64,000 nt of DNA from Cobetia marina (GCF_001720485.1 NZ_CP017114.1:3720001-3784000); one strand, 5' to 3'; shown: positions 49,383-58,041, counted from the first letter of the stretch. The notes: generated by a model not told the origin, from the letters alone. Numbers and translations: made by a program.

Positions 49383-49736
49383 ATGCAAGGCCAACAGCAC
49401 AACACTCTCTGGAACCAGGCTCGCCAATGGCAGGCCAACGCCGGCAACCAGCGTCCTTCTCAAGGCCTGTCCGGCCTCAAGCTGGTCGCTGCCTGGCTGA
49501 TCGGCGGTGTCGTCATGATCTTCAGCCTGTTCGCGGCACTGATCATGATGGTACTGGGCATCATCATGCTGCCCTTCATCCGCCGGCGCATGAAGAAGCG
49601 CATGAGCGAGATGCAACAGCGCATGCAGGAAGCCCAGGACAAGGCCAACGGCCGCCAGAACTATTCGCGGGATGCGACACGTGAAGACGGCACCAGCACC
49701 GCGACGCTGGATGGTGAGTACCAGGTCAAGGAATAA
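49383..49736 (+). CDS. Small single-span membrane protein, function unknown
   Basis: A 117-residue protein. A polar Gln/Asn-rich N-terminus of about 30 residues precedes one long hydrophobic segment (AAWLIGGVVMIFSLFAALIMMVLGIIMLPF, possibly a hairpin), then a strongly basic KKRMSEMQQRMQEAQDKA helix and a polar tail. I do not recognise the family. GGAG lies 7 bases before the ATG at 49383. It stands alone and has its own terminator. Confidence 0.8.
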   Translation: MQGQQHNTLWNQARQWQANAGNQRPSQGLSGLKLVAAWLIGGVVMIFSLFAALIMMVLGIIMLPFIRRRMKKRMSEMQQRMQEAQDKANGRQNYSRDATREDGTSTATLDGEYQVKE

Positions 49737-49774
49737 GCCCCGACACCGATGACCGATTCAGGGTCACATGACGC

Positions 49775-49804
49775 AAGAAGGCCGCCCCACGGGGCGGCCT
49801 TCTT
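49775..49804 (+). terminator. Intrinsic terminator
   Basis: The arms AAGAAGGCCGCCCC and complement flank AC. Shared by the small membrane protein gene and coq7, which converge here. Confidence 0.75.
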
Positions 49805-49851
49805 CGTTTCAGCGACCTGACGCTACACAGGCAAGCTCAGGTGCCTGACCC

Positions 49852-50517
49852 TCACACGCGATAGACGCTGGCGGTCATCACCTTGGACATCAGCCGCATG
49901 GCGCTCTTCAGCGGCCCCGGGAAGCGATGTCCTCCGGCCTCCAGCGCCCATTGCTCATGATGCGCTTCATCGATCTCCATCTGCCGCAGCACCGCGCGTG
50001 AACGCTGATCGCCCTCGGGCAGTGTCTGCTGGTGCTTCGACAGATGCTCGCCTACCAGCTCCTCGGTCGCGGCCACGAACCCGAGGCTGACCTTGTCGTT
50101 GATGGCGCCGGCCGCTGCCCCGAGCGCAAAGCTCGTCATGTAGAACAGTGGATTGAGCAGGCTGGTATTGGCATCCAGCTCGACGAGACGTGCATCGCAC
50201 CAGGCGAGATGGTCGATCTCCTCCTGAGCGGCAAGCTCCATCTGGCTGCGCGTTTCCGGCAGACGCGCCGTGAACCCCTGGCCCTGGTACAGCGCCTGGG
50301 CGCAGACTTCACCGGTGTGATTGATGCGCATCAGACCGGCAGCATGCTGACGCTCCGCATCACTGATCTCGCTGTCCACGATATCGCCTGCCGGGGTAGG
50401 TCGTGACGGCTGAGCCGCATGAGGGACCAGCGTGCGCAGAACGGTATCGAACTGATGGATCAACTGGTCGGCGCGACTGTGGTGACGTTGTGCCTGACTG
50501 GCGGTGGGGTGCGTCAT
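49852..50517 (-). CDS. coq7: Demethoxyubiquinone hydroxylase Coq7
   Basis: A 221-residue di-iron monooxygenase that hydroxylates 2-polyprenyl-3-methyl-6-methoxy-benzoquinone in ubiquinone biosynthesis. The ligands lie in NHTGEVCAQALYQGQ, AAQEEIDHLAWC, ATEELVGEHL and EIDEAHHEQWA. The C-terminus GPLKSAMRLMSKVMTASVYRV is typical. AGGAG lies 7 bases before the ATG at 50517. The use of Coq7 rather than UbiF is as in pseudomonads and Halomonas. Confidence 0.95.
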   Translation of the reverse strand: MTHPTASQAQRHHSRADQLIHQFDTVLRTLVPHAAQPSRPTPAGDIVDSEISDAERQHAAGLMRINHTGEVCAQALYQGQGFTARLPETRSQMELAAQEEIDHLAWCDARLVELDANTSLLNPLFYMTSFALGAAAGAINDKVSLGFVAATEELVGEHLSKHQQTLPEGDQRSRAVLRQMEIDEAHHEQWALEAGGHRFPGPLKSAMRLMSKVMTASVYRV

Positions 50518-50662
50518 GTAAGAACTCCTGCACGGCGTGAGCAATGCCACCATCTTACGCAAGGCCCCCACTCACGGTAAGGGGCAGAGTGACGCTGTCG
50601 TCGTCGGCACGTCTGAGTCTCGCATCGCTCCGACATCTCCTGCCTGCAGCCTGCAGAACAAG

Positions 50663-50694
50663 ACCGGGCATGACGCTTTCACGTCATGCCCGGT
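50663..50694 (-). terminator. Intrinsic terminator after the HIT gene
   Basis: The 13-base arms ACCGGGCATGACG and complement surround CTTTCA. The minus-strand exit CTTGTTCTG is T-rich. Confidence 0.7.
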
Positions 50695-50778
50695 ATGCGC
50701 CCGTGTGCCGCACGCTTGTATATCGCTAGCCGCTACCTGCCCGCGAACCGCCGGTACAGGCGCCTGCTCTACGCCGGC

Positions 50779-51120
50779 TCAGCCAGCCGGCCAAGTGAAG
50801 CGGCGACCACCCATCAGGTGCATGTGAATATGATAGACCGTCTGGCCGCCATCTTCATTGCAGTTCATCACCACACGGTAGCCATCGTCGGCGAAGCCGT
50901 ATTCCTTCGCCAGTCTGGCGGCGGTGTACTGCAGGCGTCCCACCGTGGCCAGCTGGCTTTCCTCGATATCATTGAGCGTGGCGATGTGCTGCTTGGGAAT
51001 GATCAGCACATGGGTCGGCGCCTGAGGGTTGATGTCATTGAAGGCCAGCACCTCCTCATCCTCATAGACGATATCGGCGGGAATCTCGCGATTGATGATC
51101 TTGCAGAACAGACAGTCCAT
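50779..51120 (-). CDS. hinT: HIT-family nucleotide hydrolase (HinT-like)
   Basis: A 113-residue histidine-triad protein beginning MDCLFCKIINREIPADIVYEDE. FNDINPQAPTHVLIIPKQHI is in the middle, and the catalytic triad HIHMH lies near the C-terminus in GQTVYHIHMHLMGGR. It hydrolyses adenosine phosphoramidates. The ATG at 51120 has a strong GAGGGAGAAGG region upstream. Tandem repeats lie behind it. Confidence 0.93.
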   Translation of the reverse strand: MDCLFCKIINREIPADIVYEDEEVLAFNDINPQAPTHVLIIPKQHIATLNDIEESQLATVGRLQYTAARLAKEYGFADDGYRVVMNCNEDGGQTVYHIHMHLMGGRRFTWPAG

Positions 51121-51207
51121 GACACCTTCTCCCTCAACAATGACGTCGCCACCAACGGCAGCGCAAGATGCAAGCGTAGCGTCAGCACCGCAATGGGCCA
51201 AGCCCCG

Positions 51208-51256
51208 AGACAATGATCACCAAGACAATGATCACCGAGACAGTGATCACCGAGAC
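51208..51256. repeat. Three 15-base tandem repeats
   Basis: Units AGACAATGATCACCA, AGACAATGATCACCG and AGACAGTGATCACCG are followed by a partial AGAC. Each contains the palindrome TGATCA. They lie upstream of the HIT gene and the divergent kinase gene. Confidence 0.9.
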
Positions 51257-51340
51257 GCCCCCGATACCGACAGGCTTCTGCGCATGAGACGAGTGTCGCT
51301 GGATGGGCAACAGAATGATTCACTCACGACGGTGGGCGGA

Positions 51341-51378
51341 CTCGCTAAATGATAGGATAATCATTGTTACCTCGCTAA
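51341..51378. promoter_or_regulatory. Fur-like inverted repeat framed by CTCGCTAA direct repeats
   Basis: AATGATAGGATAATCATT (51348-51365) has GATAATCATT in common with the Fur consensus. CTCGCTAA occurs at 51341-51348 and 51371-51378, 30 bases apart. It lies just upstream of the kinase start at 51395. A regulatory role is inference. Confidence 0.4.
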
Positions 51379-51394
51379 CAAGAAGCCTGCCGTC

Positions 51395-52171
51395 ATGCGC
51401 CTGCAAACCTCCTTGATCCCCTCCCTGCACAAGGCGACTCACGAGCTGGACGCCTCCGGCAGGGCCACCACAGGTACAGTGACACCCAAGGCATCAGTGG
51501 CCACGCCTGACGCGGACACTGCCGGGACGCTGTCACGCGAACCGGCGGCAGAGGACTTTCTGCAGCGCGCCAAGGGCTTTCTCAAGGCGGAAGTCTATCT
51601 CACGCACCTCGATGGCCAGACGGTGGTATGCAAGGACTACCGTCGTTATGCCGGCACCCCGGCGGCACTGGTCGCGCGCTGGCTGGTCCGTCGAGAACTG
51701 AAGATGCTGAGCCGCCTGGCCGGCTGGACGCATGCACCGCGCGCCATCGCACGCGTCTCCCCGCTGGCACTGGCCATGGAATACATTCCCGGCCCTCTGC
51801 TGAGCGATGCGCAGCTGGATCCCGCGGCGCATCCAGGACTCTGCCAGCAGCTGATTCTCGTCGTGCAGCAGCTGCATCAGCGCCGCATGGCACACAACGA
51901 CATCCGCGGATCCAACGTCATACTGCGCGATGGCATACCGGTACTGATCGATTTCACCTCGGCGGTGCGGCTGCCGCGACTGCCGGGCACGGCCGGTGTG
52001 ATGCGCATGATGCGTCGCTTCGACCTGCGCCACTCCCTCAAGCTCAAGCAACGTACGCTGGGGCTGCCGCTGCGGCCACGCGAGGCTCGCCTGCTGATGC
52101 GCAGCGGTCGCCTGAATCAGGTATTGCGCCTGTGGAAGAAACGCATCCTGCCGCGTCTCAAGGGCCGGTGA
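51395..52171 (+). CDS. Lipopolysaccharide kinase-like protein (KdkA/WaaP/InaA family)
   Basis: A 258-residue protein-kinase-fold enzyme. It has a Lys-containing VVCKDYRRY strand, the hinge LAMEYIPGPLL, the catalytic loop RMAHNDIRGSNVIL and the metal loop VLIDFTSAVR, in the style of Kdo and heptose kinases of the lipid A core. The C-terminus is strongly basic. Core-sugar phosphorylation is inferred from the family. A related role cannot be excluded. The first 50 residues are low in complexity. The SD is weak. A Fur-like repeat precedes it. Confidence 0.8.
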   Translation: MRLQTSLIPSLHKATHELDASGRATTGTVTPKASVATPDADTAGTLSREPAAEDFLQRAKGFLKAEVYLTHLDGQTVVCKDYRRYAGTPAALVARWLVRRELKMLSRLAGWTHAPRAIARVSPLALAMEYIPGPLLSDAQLDPAAHPGLCQQLILVVQQLHQRRMAHNDIRGSNVILRDGIPVLIDFTSAVRLPRLPGTAGVMRMMRRFDLRHSLKLKQRTLGLPLRPREARLLMRSGRLNQVLRLWKKRILPRLKGR

Positions 52172-52199
52172 CGCGTCCTGCTCTCGCCGACCTCACGTC

Positions 52200-53072
52200 T
52201 CAGCGGAAGCGGCGCTGGGCCAGCAGACTCCTGACCAACGGCGTGATGATCAACTCGATGGCCAGCGCCATCAGGGCACCCGGCACCACCAGCGTGTGCG
52301 GGCGCGACATGAAGGAGCCCTGGATCATCGCCAGCAGATAGGGGAAATCGACGCTGCCCGGATCACGGAAGTGCACGACGACCATCGACTCGGCATCGGT
52401 GGGAATGTCCTGCGGCTCGAAGGGGTTGGAGGTATCCACCGTCGGTACGCGCTGGAAGTTGATATGGGTACGCGAGAACTGCGGCTGGATATAGCGGACG
52501 TAGTCATCCATGCGGCTCAGGATGGTATCGACCACCGCTTCCTGGGAGTGCCCGCGCAGCTTGGTGTCCCGGTCGATCTTCTGGATCCACTCGAGGTTCA
52601 TGGTCGGTGCCACGCCGATCAGCAGATCCACATGACGCGCGATGTCATGCTCGGGCGTCACCAGCCCGCCATGCAGGCCCTCGTAGAACAGCAGGTCCGT
52701 GCAATCCGGCAGCGACTGCCATTCGGTGAAGGTCCCGACCTTGTAGCCCGCCTCGATCATGCGCTTGTCTTCGGCATGGATATAGTGGCGATGCGTGCCG
52801 GAGCCCTGCTCGCCATACTCCAGAAACAGCGCTTCCAGTCGATCGAGCTGGTTGGCCTCGACCGCGAAGTGTGACAGCTCGCGCTTGCGCTCCGGCGCCT
52901 CCTGGAACATGCGTACCAGTTCATCGCGGGTATAGCGGTGAAAGGCATCACCATCCACATAGGCGGCATGGATCGACTCACGCGAGAACATGCGCTCGAA
53001 GGTCCGCATGACCGTGGTCGTCCCCGCACCGGAGGAGCCCGTCACGGCGATGATCGGATACTCCCGCGACAT
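52200..53072 (-). CDS. prkB: Phosphoribulokinase-like protein PrkB
   Basis: A 290-residue P-loop kinase of the bacterial phosphoribulokinase family. It has Walker A VTGSSGAGTTT (residues 10-20), YVDGDAFHRYTR, HFAVEANQLDRLE, LLFYEGLHGG and RDTKLRGHS. The family makes ribulose 1,5-bisphosphate in autotrophs, but the close PrkB form occurs in heterotrophs such as E. coli, where its role is unclear. No RuBisCO or Calvin-cycle gene is in the window. Its ATG shares a base with the stop of the thioesterase gene. Confidence 0.92.
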   Translation of the reverse strand: MSREYPIIAVTGSSGAGTTTVMRTFERMFSRESIHAAYVDGDAFHRYTRDELVRMFQEAPERKRELSHFAVEANQLDRLEALFLEYGEQGSGTHRHYIHAEDKRMIEAGYKVGTFTEWQSLPDCTDLLFYEGLHGGLVTPEHDIARHVDLLIGVAPTMNLEWIQKIDRDTKLRGHSQEAVVDTILSRMDDYVRYIQPQFSRTHINFQRVPTVDTSNPFEPQDIPTDAESMVVVHFRDPGSVDFPYLLAMIQGSFMSRPHTLVVPGALMALAIELIITPLVRSLLAQRRFR

Positions 53073-53527
53073 CAGCGCGCCACCTCGCAGGCCAGCGCCG
53101 CGACCGTACGCTCGATCTCGTCACTGACACGTGCACTCGGCACGGCCAGTCCGTCGGGGCCGGCAAACACCAGCCCGACCCTGACGGTGGCCAGTACACT
53201 GCCGTCACCGACCCGCACCAGACGATGATGGACACCCAGTCCCTTGCCGGACACGGGGTCCATGGCGGTCTCCACCACCAGCGCATCGCCCAGCTTGCCT
53301 TCCCCCTGATACTGCACGGCCAGATCGGAGACGATGCTCATGAGGCCATCGACATCCCATTCCGGGAAGCCGAGTGCCTGCCAGGCCTGGCCACGTGCCT
53401 CGTGCGCCAGGCTGACCACGCTATCGTGACCCAGATGCTGGCCATAATTGATATCGCTGACACGAATCGTCATCGCATGACGATGCACCAGGCGCTGCTC
53501 TGGGAACTCGAGCCGAATACGCTCCAT
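53072..53527 (-). CDS. Hotdog-fold acyl-CoA thioesterase
   Basis: A 151-residue thioesterase of the 4-hydroxybenzoyl-CoA/YbgC type. RVSDINYGQHLGHDSVVSLAHEARGQAWQALGF has the Asp near the catalytic region, and the central helix and VSDLAVQYQGEGKLGDALVVET strand complete the fold. The substrate is unknown. The ATG at 53527 has AGGAG 5 bases upstream. Longer upstream frames are not family-like. It is tightly coupled to prkB (TGATG). Confidence 0.85.
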   Translation of the reverse strand: MERIRLEFPEQRLVHRHAMTIRVSDINYGQHLGHDSVVSLAHEARGQAWQALGFPEWDVDGLMSIVSDLAVQYQGEGKLGDALVVETAMDPVSGKGLGVHHRLVRVGDGSVLATVRVGLVFAGPDGLAVPSARVSDEIERTVAALACEVAR

Positions 53528-53740
53528 GAGGACTCCTCGTCGGCGAGACGGAAATGGACGATGATGGCGGAGTCGCCATGCTTCCCCGATGCCATGCTCA
53601 AGGCCGGGGAGACCCATGGGCCGCCGTTCATGCGTGAACAAGTGATGATGAAGGTTATCGCACGGCCGACACCGACATGACCAGACTCTCGACACGATGG
53701 TCGTAGAATGGCCGACGCGAGAATCACGGTGCGATAACGA

Positions 53741-53767
53741 CAAGACCCGGCCAGAGGCCGGGTCTTG
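53741..53767 (-). terminator. Intrinsic terminator after purD
   Basis: The 12-base arms CAAGACCCGGCC and complement surround AGA, 28 bases past the purD stop on the minus strand. Confidence 0.75.
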
Positions 53768-53794
53768 CAGACAATGCGATGATGCCGGACAGGC

Positions 53795-55087
53795 TCAGGC
53801 GTCGCCACGCTCACGGGCGATGGCACGCCAGGCGATGTCACGTCGCACGAGCACGTCCTGCCAGTCGATGGCGTCCACACCCTCGTAGGCACGCTCGGTG
53901 GCGGCGGCCACGCTGTCGCCCAGCGCGGTGACGCACAGCACGCGACCGCCACTGGTGACCACCTGCCCGTCCTTTTCGGCGGTGCCGGCGTGGAAGACCT
54001 TGCAACCGGTCGCCTCGGCAGCATCGAACCCGGTGATGACATCGCCCTTGCGGTAGCTGGCCGGATAGCCGCCTGCCGCCAGCACCACGCCGACCGCCGC
54101 GCGGGAATCCCACTCGCAGGTCTGGGTATCGAGGCGCCCGTCTTCGGCGGCCAGACACAGCCCCACCAGGTCGGACTTCAGACGTACCATGATCGGCTGG
54201 GTCTCCGGATCACCGAAGCGGCAATTGTATTCGATGATCTTCGGCGCGCCCTGGGCATCGATCATCAGGCCGGCGTACAGGAAGCCGGTGTAGGGATGTC
54301 CCTCTGCCGCCATGCCACGCACGGTGGGCAGAATGATCTCGTCCATCACGCGCTGGTGCACATCGGCGGTGACCACCGGTGCCGGAGAATAGGCCCCCAT
54401 GCCACCGGTGTTGGGGCCGGTATCGCCTTCACCGACCCGCTTGTGGTCCTGACTGGTGGCCATCGGCAGCACGTTCTCGCCATCGACCATCACGATGAAG
54501 CTGGCTTCCTCGCCATCGAGGAACTCCTCGATCACCACGCGTGCACCGGCATCACCGAAGGCGTTGTCCTCGAGCATGTCACGCACGGCGGCGCGAGCTT
54601 CCTCGTCGGTCATCGCGACCACCACTCCCTTGCCCGCCGCCAGGCCATCGGCCTTGATGACGATCGGTGCCGGGTGGGCGGCCAGGTACTCAAGCGCCGC
54701 ATCGACCTCGGCGAAGGTGGCGTAGTCGCCGGTCGGGATGGCATGACGCGCCAGGAAGTCCTTGGTGAAGGCCTTGGAGCCTTCCAGCTGGGCAGCGCCG
54801 GCCGTCGGACCGAAGCACTTGAGCCCCGCCTCGCGGAAGCGATCGACCACGCCGATCACCAGCGGCGCTTCCGGGCCGACGATGGTCAGCTCGATGGCGT
54901 TGTCCCGCGCGAAGGCGACCAGAGCATCGAGATCGTCAGCGGCAATCGCCAGATTGGTCAGCTTGGACTCGCGCGCCGTGCCCGCATTGCCGGGGGCCAC
55001 GAAGACCTCCTCGACACGGGAGGACTGGGCGGCTTTCCAGGCCAGCGCATGTTCGCGGCCACCGCCGCCGATGATCAGGACCTTCAT
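53795..55087 (-). CDS. purD: Phosphoribosylamine-glycine ligase PurD
   Basis: The ATP-grasp enzyme of purine synthesis that joins glycine to phosphoribosylamine. It has MKVLIIGGGGREHALAWK at the N-terminus, GPEAPLVIGVVDRFR, SKAFTKDFLARHAIPTGDY, VIKADGLAAGKGVVVA (ATP lysines), GVVIEEFLDGEEASFIVMVDG-like (residues near 190) and NCRFGDPETQP. It is 430 residues. The ATG at 55087 has AAGG 8 bases upstream. An ATG 15 bases earlier is possible. It is not next to purH here. Confidence 0.96.
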   Translation of the reverse strand: MKVLIIGGGGREHALAWKAAQSSRVEEVFVAPGNAGTARESKLTNLAIAADDLDALVAFARDNAIELTIVGPEAPLVIGVVDRFREAGLKCFGPTAGAAQLEGSKAFTKDFLARHAIPTGDYATFAEVDAALEYLAAHPAPIVIKADGLAAGKGVVVAMTDEEARAAVRDMLEDNAFGDAGARVVIEEFLDGEEASFIVMVDGENVLPMATSQDHKRVGEGDTGPNTGGMGAYSPAPVVTADVHQRVMDEIILPTVRGMAAEGHPYTGFLYAGLMIDAQGAPKIIEYNCRFGDPETQPIMVRLKSDLVGLCLAAEDGRLDTQTCEWDSRAAVGVVLAAGGYPASYRKGDVITGFDAAEATGCKVFHAGTAEKDGQVVTSGGRVLCVTALGDSVAAATERAYEGVDAIDWQDVLVRRDIAWRAIARERGDA

Positions 55088-55174
55088 CTTTTCAACCTTC
55101 ATGAGCCAGTGAGGATCAAGGCTGCCCGCAAGACACGGGCGACCGAGGAAATGTCAGGCTGCGCATTATGGCAG

Positions 55175-55203
55175 AAAGGGGCTCCCCTCGGGACGCCCCT
55201 TTT
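55175..55203 (-). terminator. Probable terminator between phaR and purD
   Basis: AAAGGGGC/GCCCCTTT with an inner TCCC/GGGA stem and a CTC loop (one bulged base). It lies 51 bases past the phaR stop. Confidence 0.65.
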
Positions 55204-55253
55204 CACATCAACGCGATTTCATGTGATTTTCATGCCGGCCGACCAGGCATCAC

Positions 55254-55775
55254 TCAGCGTGTGCCCTCGGGGTCGTGAGCCTCGCCGTCGTCGTTCGTCC
55301 CGCCCTCCGGGGCATCATCGGCAGAGCGTGAGCTCGTCCGGCCCCGGTTGATGCCGCCCCCCATGGCCTGCTGCCAGAAGCGCAGATTCTCTTCGGCGAC
55401 TTCGCGCATCATTTCCATGGGCGAGTGGCGCATGGCCTGGGACCATTGCTCCTGCATGCGCTGCTGTTGCTCCATCATCAGCCGCGTGCCCTGCTCCAGA
55501 TACCCCGCCAGCGGCAATGGCTTGGCCATCGCATAGATGCGGATGAACTGCTCCAGCAGCTCGTTGGAGAAGACTTCGGCCTCACCATCGCCCTGCTCCT
55601 GCTCGATGATGATGGTCAGCAGGATGGTACGCGTGAGGTCCTCGCCGCTCTTGGCGTCCTCGACCTTGAAGACCTCTTCCGCCAGCACCAGGCTGCGCAG
55701 GTCCTCGAGGGTCACATAACGGCTCTGCTCGGTATCGTAGAGACGCCGATTGGCGTATTTGCGGATGACTCTCAC
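55254..55775 (-). CDS. phaR: Polyhydroxyalkanoate synthesis regulator PhaR
   Basis: A 173-residue regulator. The N-terminal PHB/PHA accumulation regulator DNA-binding domain is MRVIRKYANRRLYDTEQSRYVTLEDLRSLV, followed by the second PhaR domain (LTRTILLTIIIEQEQ, FSNELLEQFIRIY) and a Gln/Met-rich amphipathic helix with a disordered tail. PhaR binds PHA granules and represses phasin and synthase genes. No phaC or phasin gene is in the window. It is monocistronic. Confidence 0.95.
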   Translation of the reverse strand: MRVIRKYANRRLYDTEQSRYVTLEDLRSLVLAEEVFKVEDAKSGEDLTRTILLTIIIEQEQGDGEAEVFSNELLEQFIRIYAMAKPLPLAGYLEQGTRLMMEQQQRMQEQWSQAMRHSPMEMMREVAEENLRFWQQAMGGGINRGRTSSRSADDAPEGGTNDDGEAHDPEGTR

Positions 55776-55973
55776 GGATCAAGCTCCTGTCGATTTTTCT
55801 TCATTGTGCACTCAAGGGGGGGCACTGCAAGGAAAGCCGCTTCCACGCGGCTGATCCACTACCGCCACGCCTCGGGCAATCGCCCCCTTCGCTGTCATTT
55901 CGCCGGAGCCGAGCCATCTGGCGTCCATGCTAGAATGCCGCCTCTTTTCCTCCTGTCTGTCTACGGTATCGCC

Positions 55974-56699
55974 ATGAACCTTATCCTGCTCGGCGCTGAT
56001 GACCTGCTCGCCTCCGACCATGCACGCGTGACGGACCCGCGCAGACTGCGCCATCTGCGTGAGGTGCATCGTGCCGCTGTCGGTGACGAGATGACCCTGG
56101 GAATCGAAGGCGGGCTGATCGGTCGTGGACGCCTGGAGCGGCTGGACGCCGAGGTGGCCGAATTCAGTCTGCGTCTGGAGCGTCAGCCGCCGGCACCACT
56201 CGATGTCCATCTGCTGCTGGCGCTGCCACGCCCGCGCATGCTGGCGCGCTCGCTGGAACACATCACGGCGCTGGGCGTGAAGCACATCACCCTGCTGCAT
56301 ACGCGGCGCGTGGAGAAGAGCTACTGGCAGTCGCCGGAGCTGAAAGAGGAAAAGATTCGCCAGCATCTGGTGCTGGGACTGGAGCAGGCGCGCGACACCA
56401 TCATGCCGACGGTCACGCAGGAGACATTGTTCAAGCCATTCGTGGAGGACAGACTGCCGGACCTGATGGCCCCGGAGAGCGCCGTGAAGCCGCGCGGCAT
56501 CATCGCGCACCCGGGCATGCCGCAGGAGTGCCCACGCGCGGTGGGTGAGCCGGTGATCCTGGCCATCGGCCCGGAGGGTGGATTCGTGGACTATGAGGTA
56601 GAGCAGTTCATGAAGGCCGGCTTCGAGGGCGTACACCTCGGCGAGCGCATCCTGCGCGTCGAGACTGCAGTCACGGCGCTGCTGGCGCGACTGGGCTGA
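55974..56699 (+). CDS. rsmE: 16S rRNA (uracil1498-N3)-methyltransferase RsmE
   Basis: A 241-residue SPOUT methyltransferase that modifies U1498 of 16S rRNA. An N-terminal PUA-like domain (MNLILLGADDLLASDHARVTDPRRLRHLREV) precedes the knotted domain with LEHITALGVKHITLLHTRRVEKSYW and the SAM-binding knot ILAIGPEGGFVDYEVEQFMKAG ... LGERILRVETAVTALLA. The ATG at 55974 matches the family start. The SD is weak. It ends 4 bases from the convergent photolyase-like gene. Confidence 0.95.
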   Translation: MNLILLGADDLLASDHARVTDPRRLRHLREVHRAAVGDEMTLGIEGGLIGRGRLERLDAEVAEFSLRLERQPPAPLDVHLLLALPRPRMLARSLEHITALGVKHITLLHTRRVEKSYWQSPELKEEKIRQHLVLGLEQARDTIMPTVTQETLFKPFVEDRLPDLMAPESAVKPRGIIAHPGMPQECPRAVGEPVILAIGPEGGFVDYEVEQFMKAGFEGVHLGERILRVETAVTALLARLG

Positions 56700-56703
56700 G
56701 ACC

Positions 56704-58041
56704 TCACACCGGCTGACCCGCCAGATGCCGCCACTCCCCCCAGTGGACGGCGGCATCGAAATCCAGCAGACAGTGCTCGAACCAGCGCGCCCCGAGTCGC
56801 CAGTCTCCCCCGGCGGCAAGCCATGCACGAGCCAGATGCTGGCGCTCATCCCACGGCAGCCAGCCTTCCCGGGTCAGCCTGTGCATGGCCCGGTCCACCC
56901 GTACGTCGCCCGTGCGCCCTTCGCGCCAGCGCTGGAATGCCACATCGCAGGCCGCCTCCTTCTCCAGCGCCTCGCCATACCAGCCCATCAGCGATTCCTC
57001 GGGCTGCGCTTGCAGGACCCGCTGCCAGTACTCGCGCTGGAGCAGCACAGCCATCAGCTGATGCGCCACGAGAGACTCCCCCATTTCCCGTCGATGTTCC
57101 GCCAGTGCCTGCAGGATGCGCCGCGGACTGATGCAGCCCTGCGCCAACCAGGCGGACAGGCGCCAGGCAGCCTGCACCTCGGCATCCTCTGATTCCGGAC
57201 GCGACCAGACGAGGGAAGACAGCTGCTCGCGCGCCGGCTCCTCTCCGCCTTGAAGCGTGGCGATCTCCCCCACCGGTTGCCAGGCGCTGGCCGTGGCGCA
57301 CACTGCCTCCAGCGGCGGGAAACCGCGTGATGCCGATTCCGGCCATGGCGGCAAGGAACACGGCAGCCCCTGCAAGGGATTGCGCGAGGCATGACGCATC
57401 CACCACTGGGCATCATCGAGACGCAGAGACATCGCCCCGCGTGACGCCAGCGCTGGCGAGAGCCGCGAGGAGGCGGGCAATTCCGGGGCGGCGAGAGACA
57501 TCGCCTCCGCACCGTGGGCCGGGATTTCCATCACCTGCGGAGGCGTCCACAGGGCTGCGGGCTCCTGCGTCGCATCCCGCTCGTCCAGCGGCTCCAGCAC
57601 GAGCCCTTCACGTGGGTGGCAATGCAGCCGGGTACTGGCAGGAAGTTGCGCGGCAAGACGCTGAAGATTGCCGGCATCATCCGGGGTTCGGGAATGACTG
57701 ACTTCCAGGCAGTCCACGTCATGCTGGCGGACCTGGGCCAGCACCTCGCTGACGGGATCCCCCACTCGCACCAGCAGATCACTGCCGCGGCGCAGCAACA
57801 TGCCACGCAGGTTCATCAGGCTCTGCCAGAGGAGGCGAAGGCGGGCAGGTCCCAGGCGAGGCAGACCCTCGACAGGCGTCAACCAGCGCTGGTCCAGCAC
57901 GTACATGACCAGAAGTTGATAGGGGCGACGGACACTGGGCAGCGCGAATACCGGGTTGTCTTCCAGACGCAGGTCATGACGCAGCCAGACAAGTGACGTC
58001 TCCGGTGGGCCGCCCGAATTCGTGCTGATGGCCTCTCGCAT
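56704..58041 (-). CDS. Divergent, C-terminally short photolyase/cryptochrome-family protein
   Basis: A 445-residue protein. The N-terminal photolyase Rossmann domain is SLVWLRHDLRLEDNPVFALP. The FAD-binding helical domain has WRLSAWLAQGCISPRRILQAL and LLQREYWQRVL and ends DWRLGARWFEHCLLDFDAAVHWGEWRHLAGQPV. Ordinary photolyases and DASH cryptochromes continue about 60-70 residues past this point (the FNP..Q..YDP..Y..RW region). The Asn that contacts flavin N5 in the family appears as His in AVHWGEW. The stop is 4 bases from rsmE, so it is not a read-through artefact. GGAG precedes the ATG. Activity as a DNA repair enzyme is doubtful. Confidence 0.75.
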   Translation of the reverse strand: MREAISTNSGGPPETSLVWLRHDLRLEDNPVFALPSVRRPYQLLVMYVLDQRWLTPVEGLPRLGPARLRLLWQSLMNLRGMLLRRGSDLLVRVGDPVSEVLAQVRQHDVDCLEVSHSRTPDDAGNLQRLAAQLPASTRLHCHPREGLVLEPLDERDATQEPAALWTPPQVMEIPAHGAEAMSLAAPELPASSRLSPALASRGAMSLRLDDAQWWMRHASRNPLQGLPCSLPPWPESASRGFPPLEAVCATASAWQPVGEIATLQGGEEPAREQLSSLVWSRPESEDAEVQAAWRLSAWLAQGCISPRRILQALAEHRREMGESLVAHQLMAVLLQREYWQRVLQAQPEESLMGWYGEALEKEAACDVAFQRWREGRTGDVRVDRAMHRLTREGWLPWDERQHLARAWLAAGGDWRLGARWFEHCLLDFDAAVHWGEWRHLAGQPV

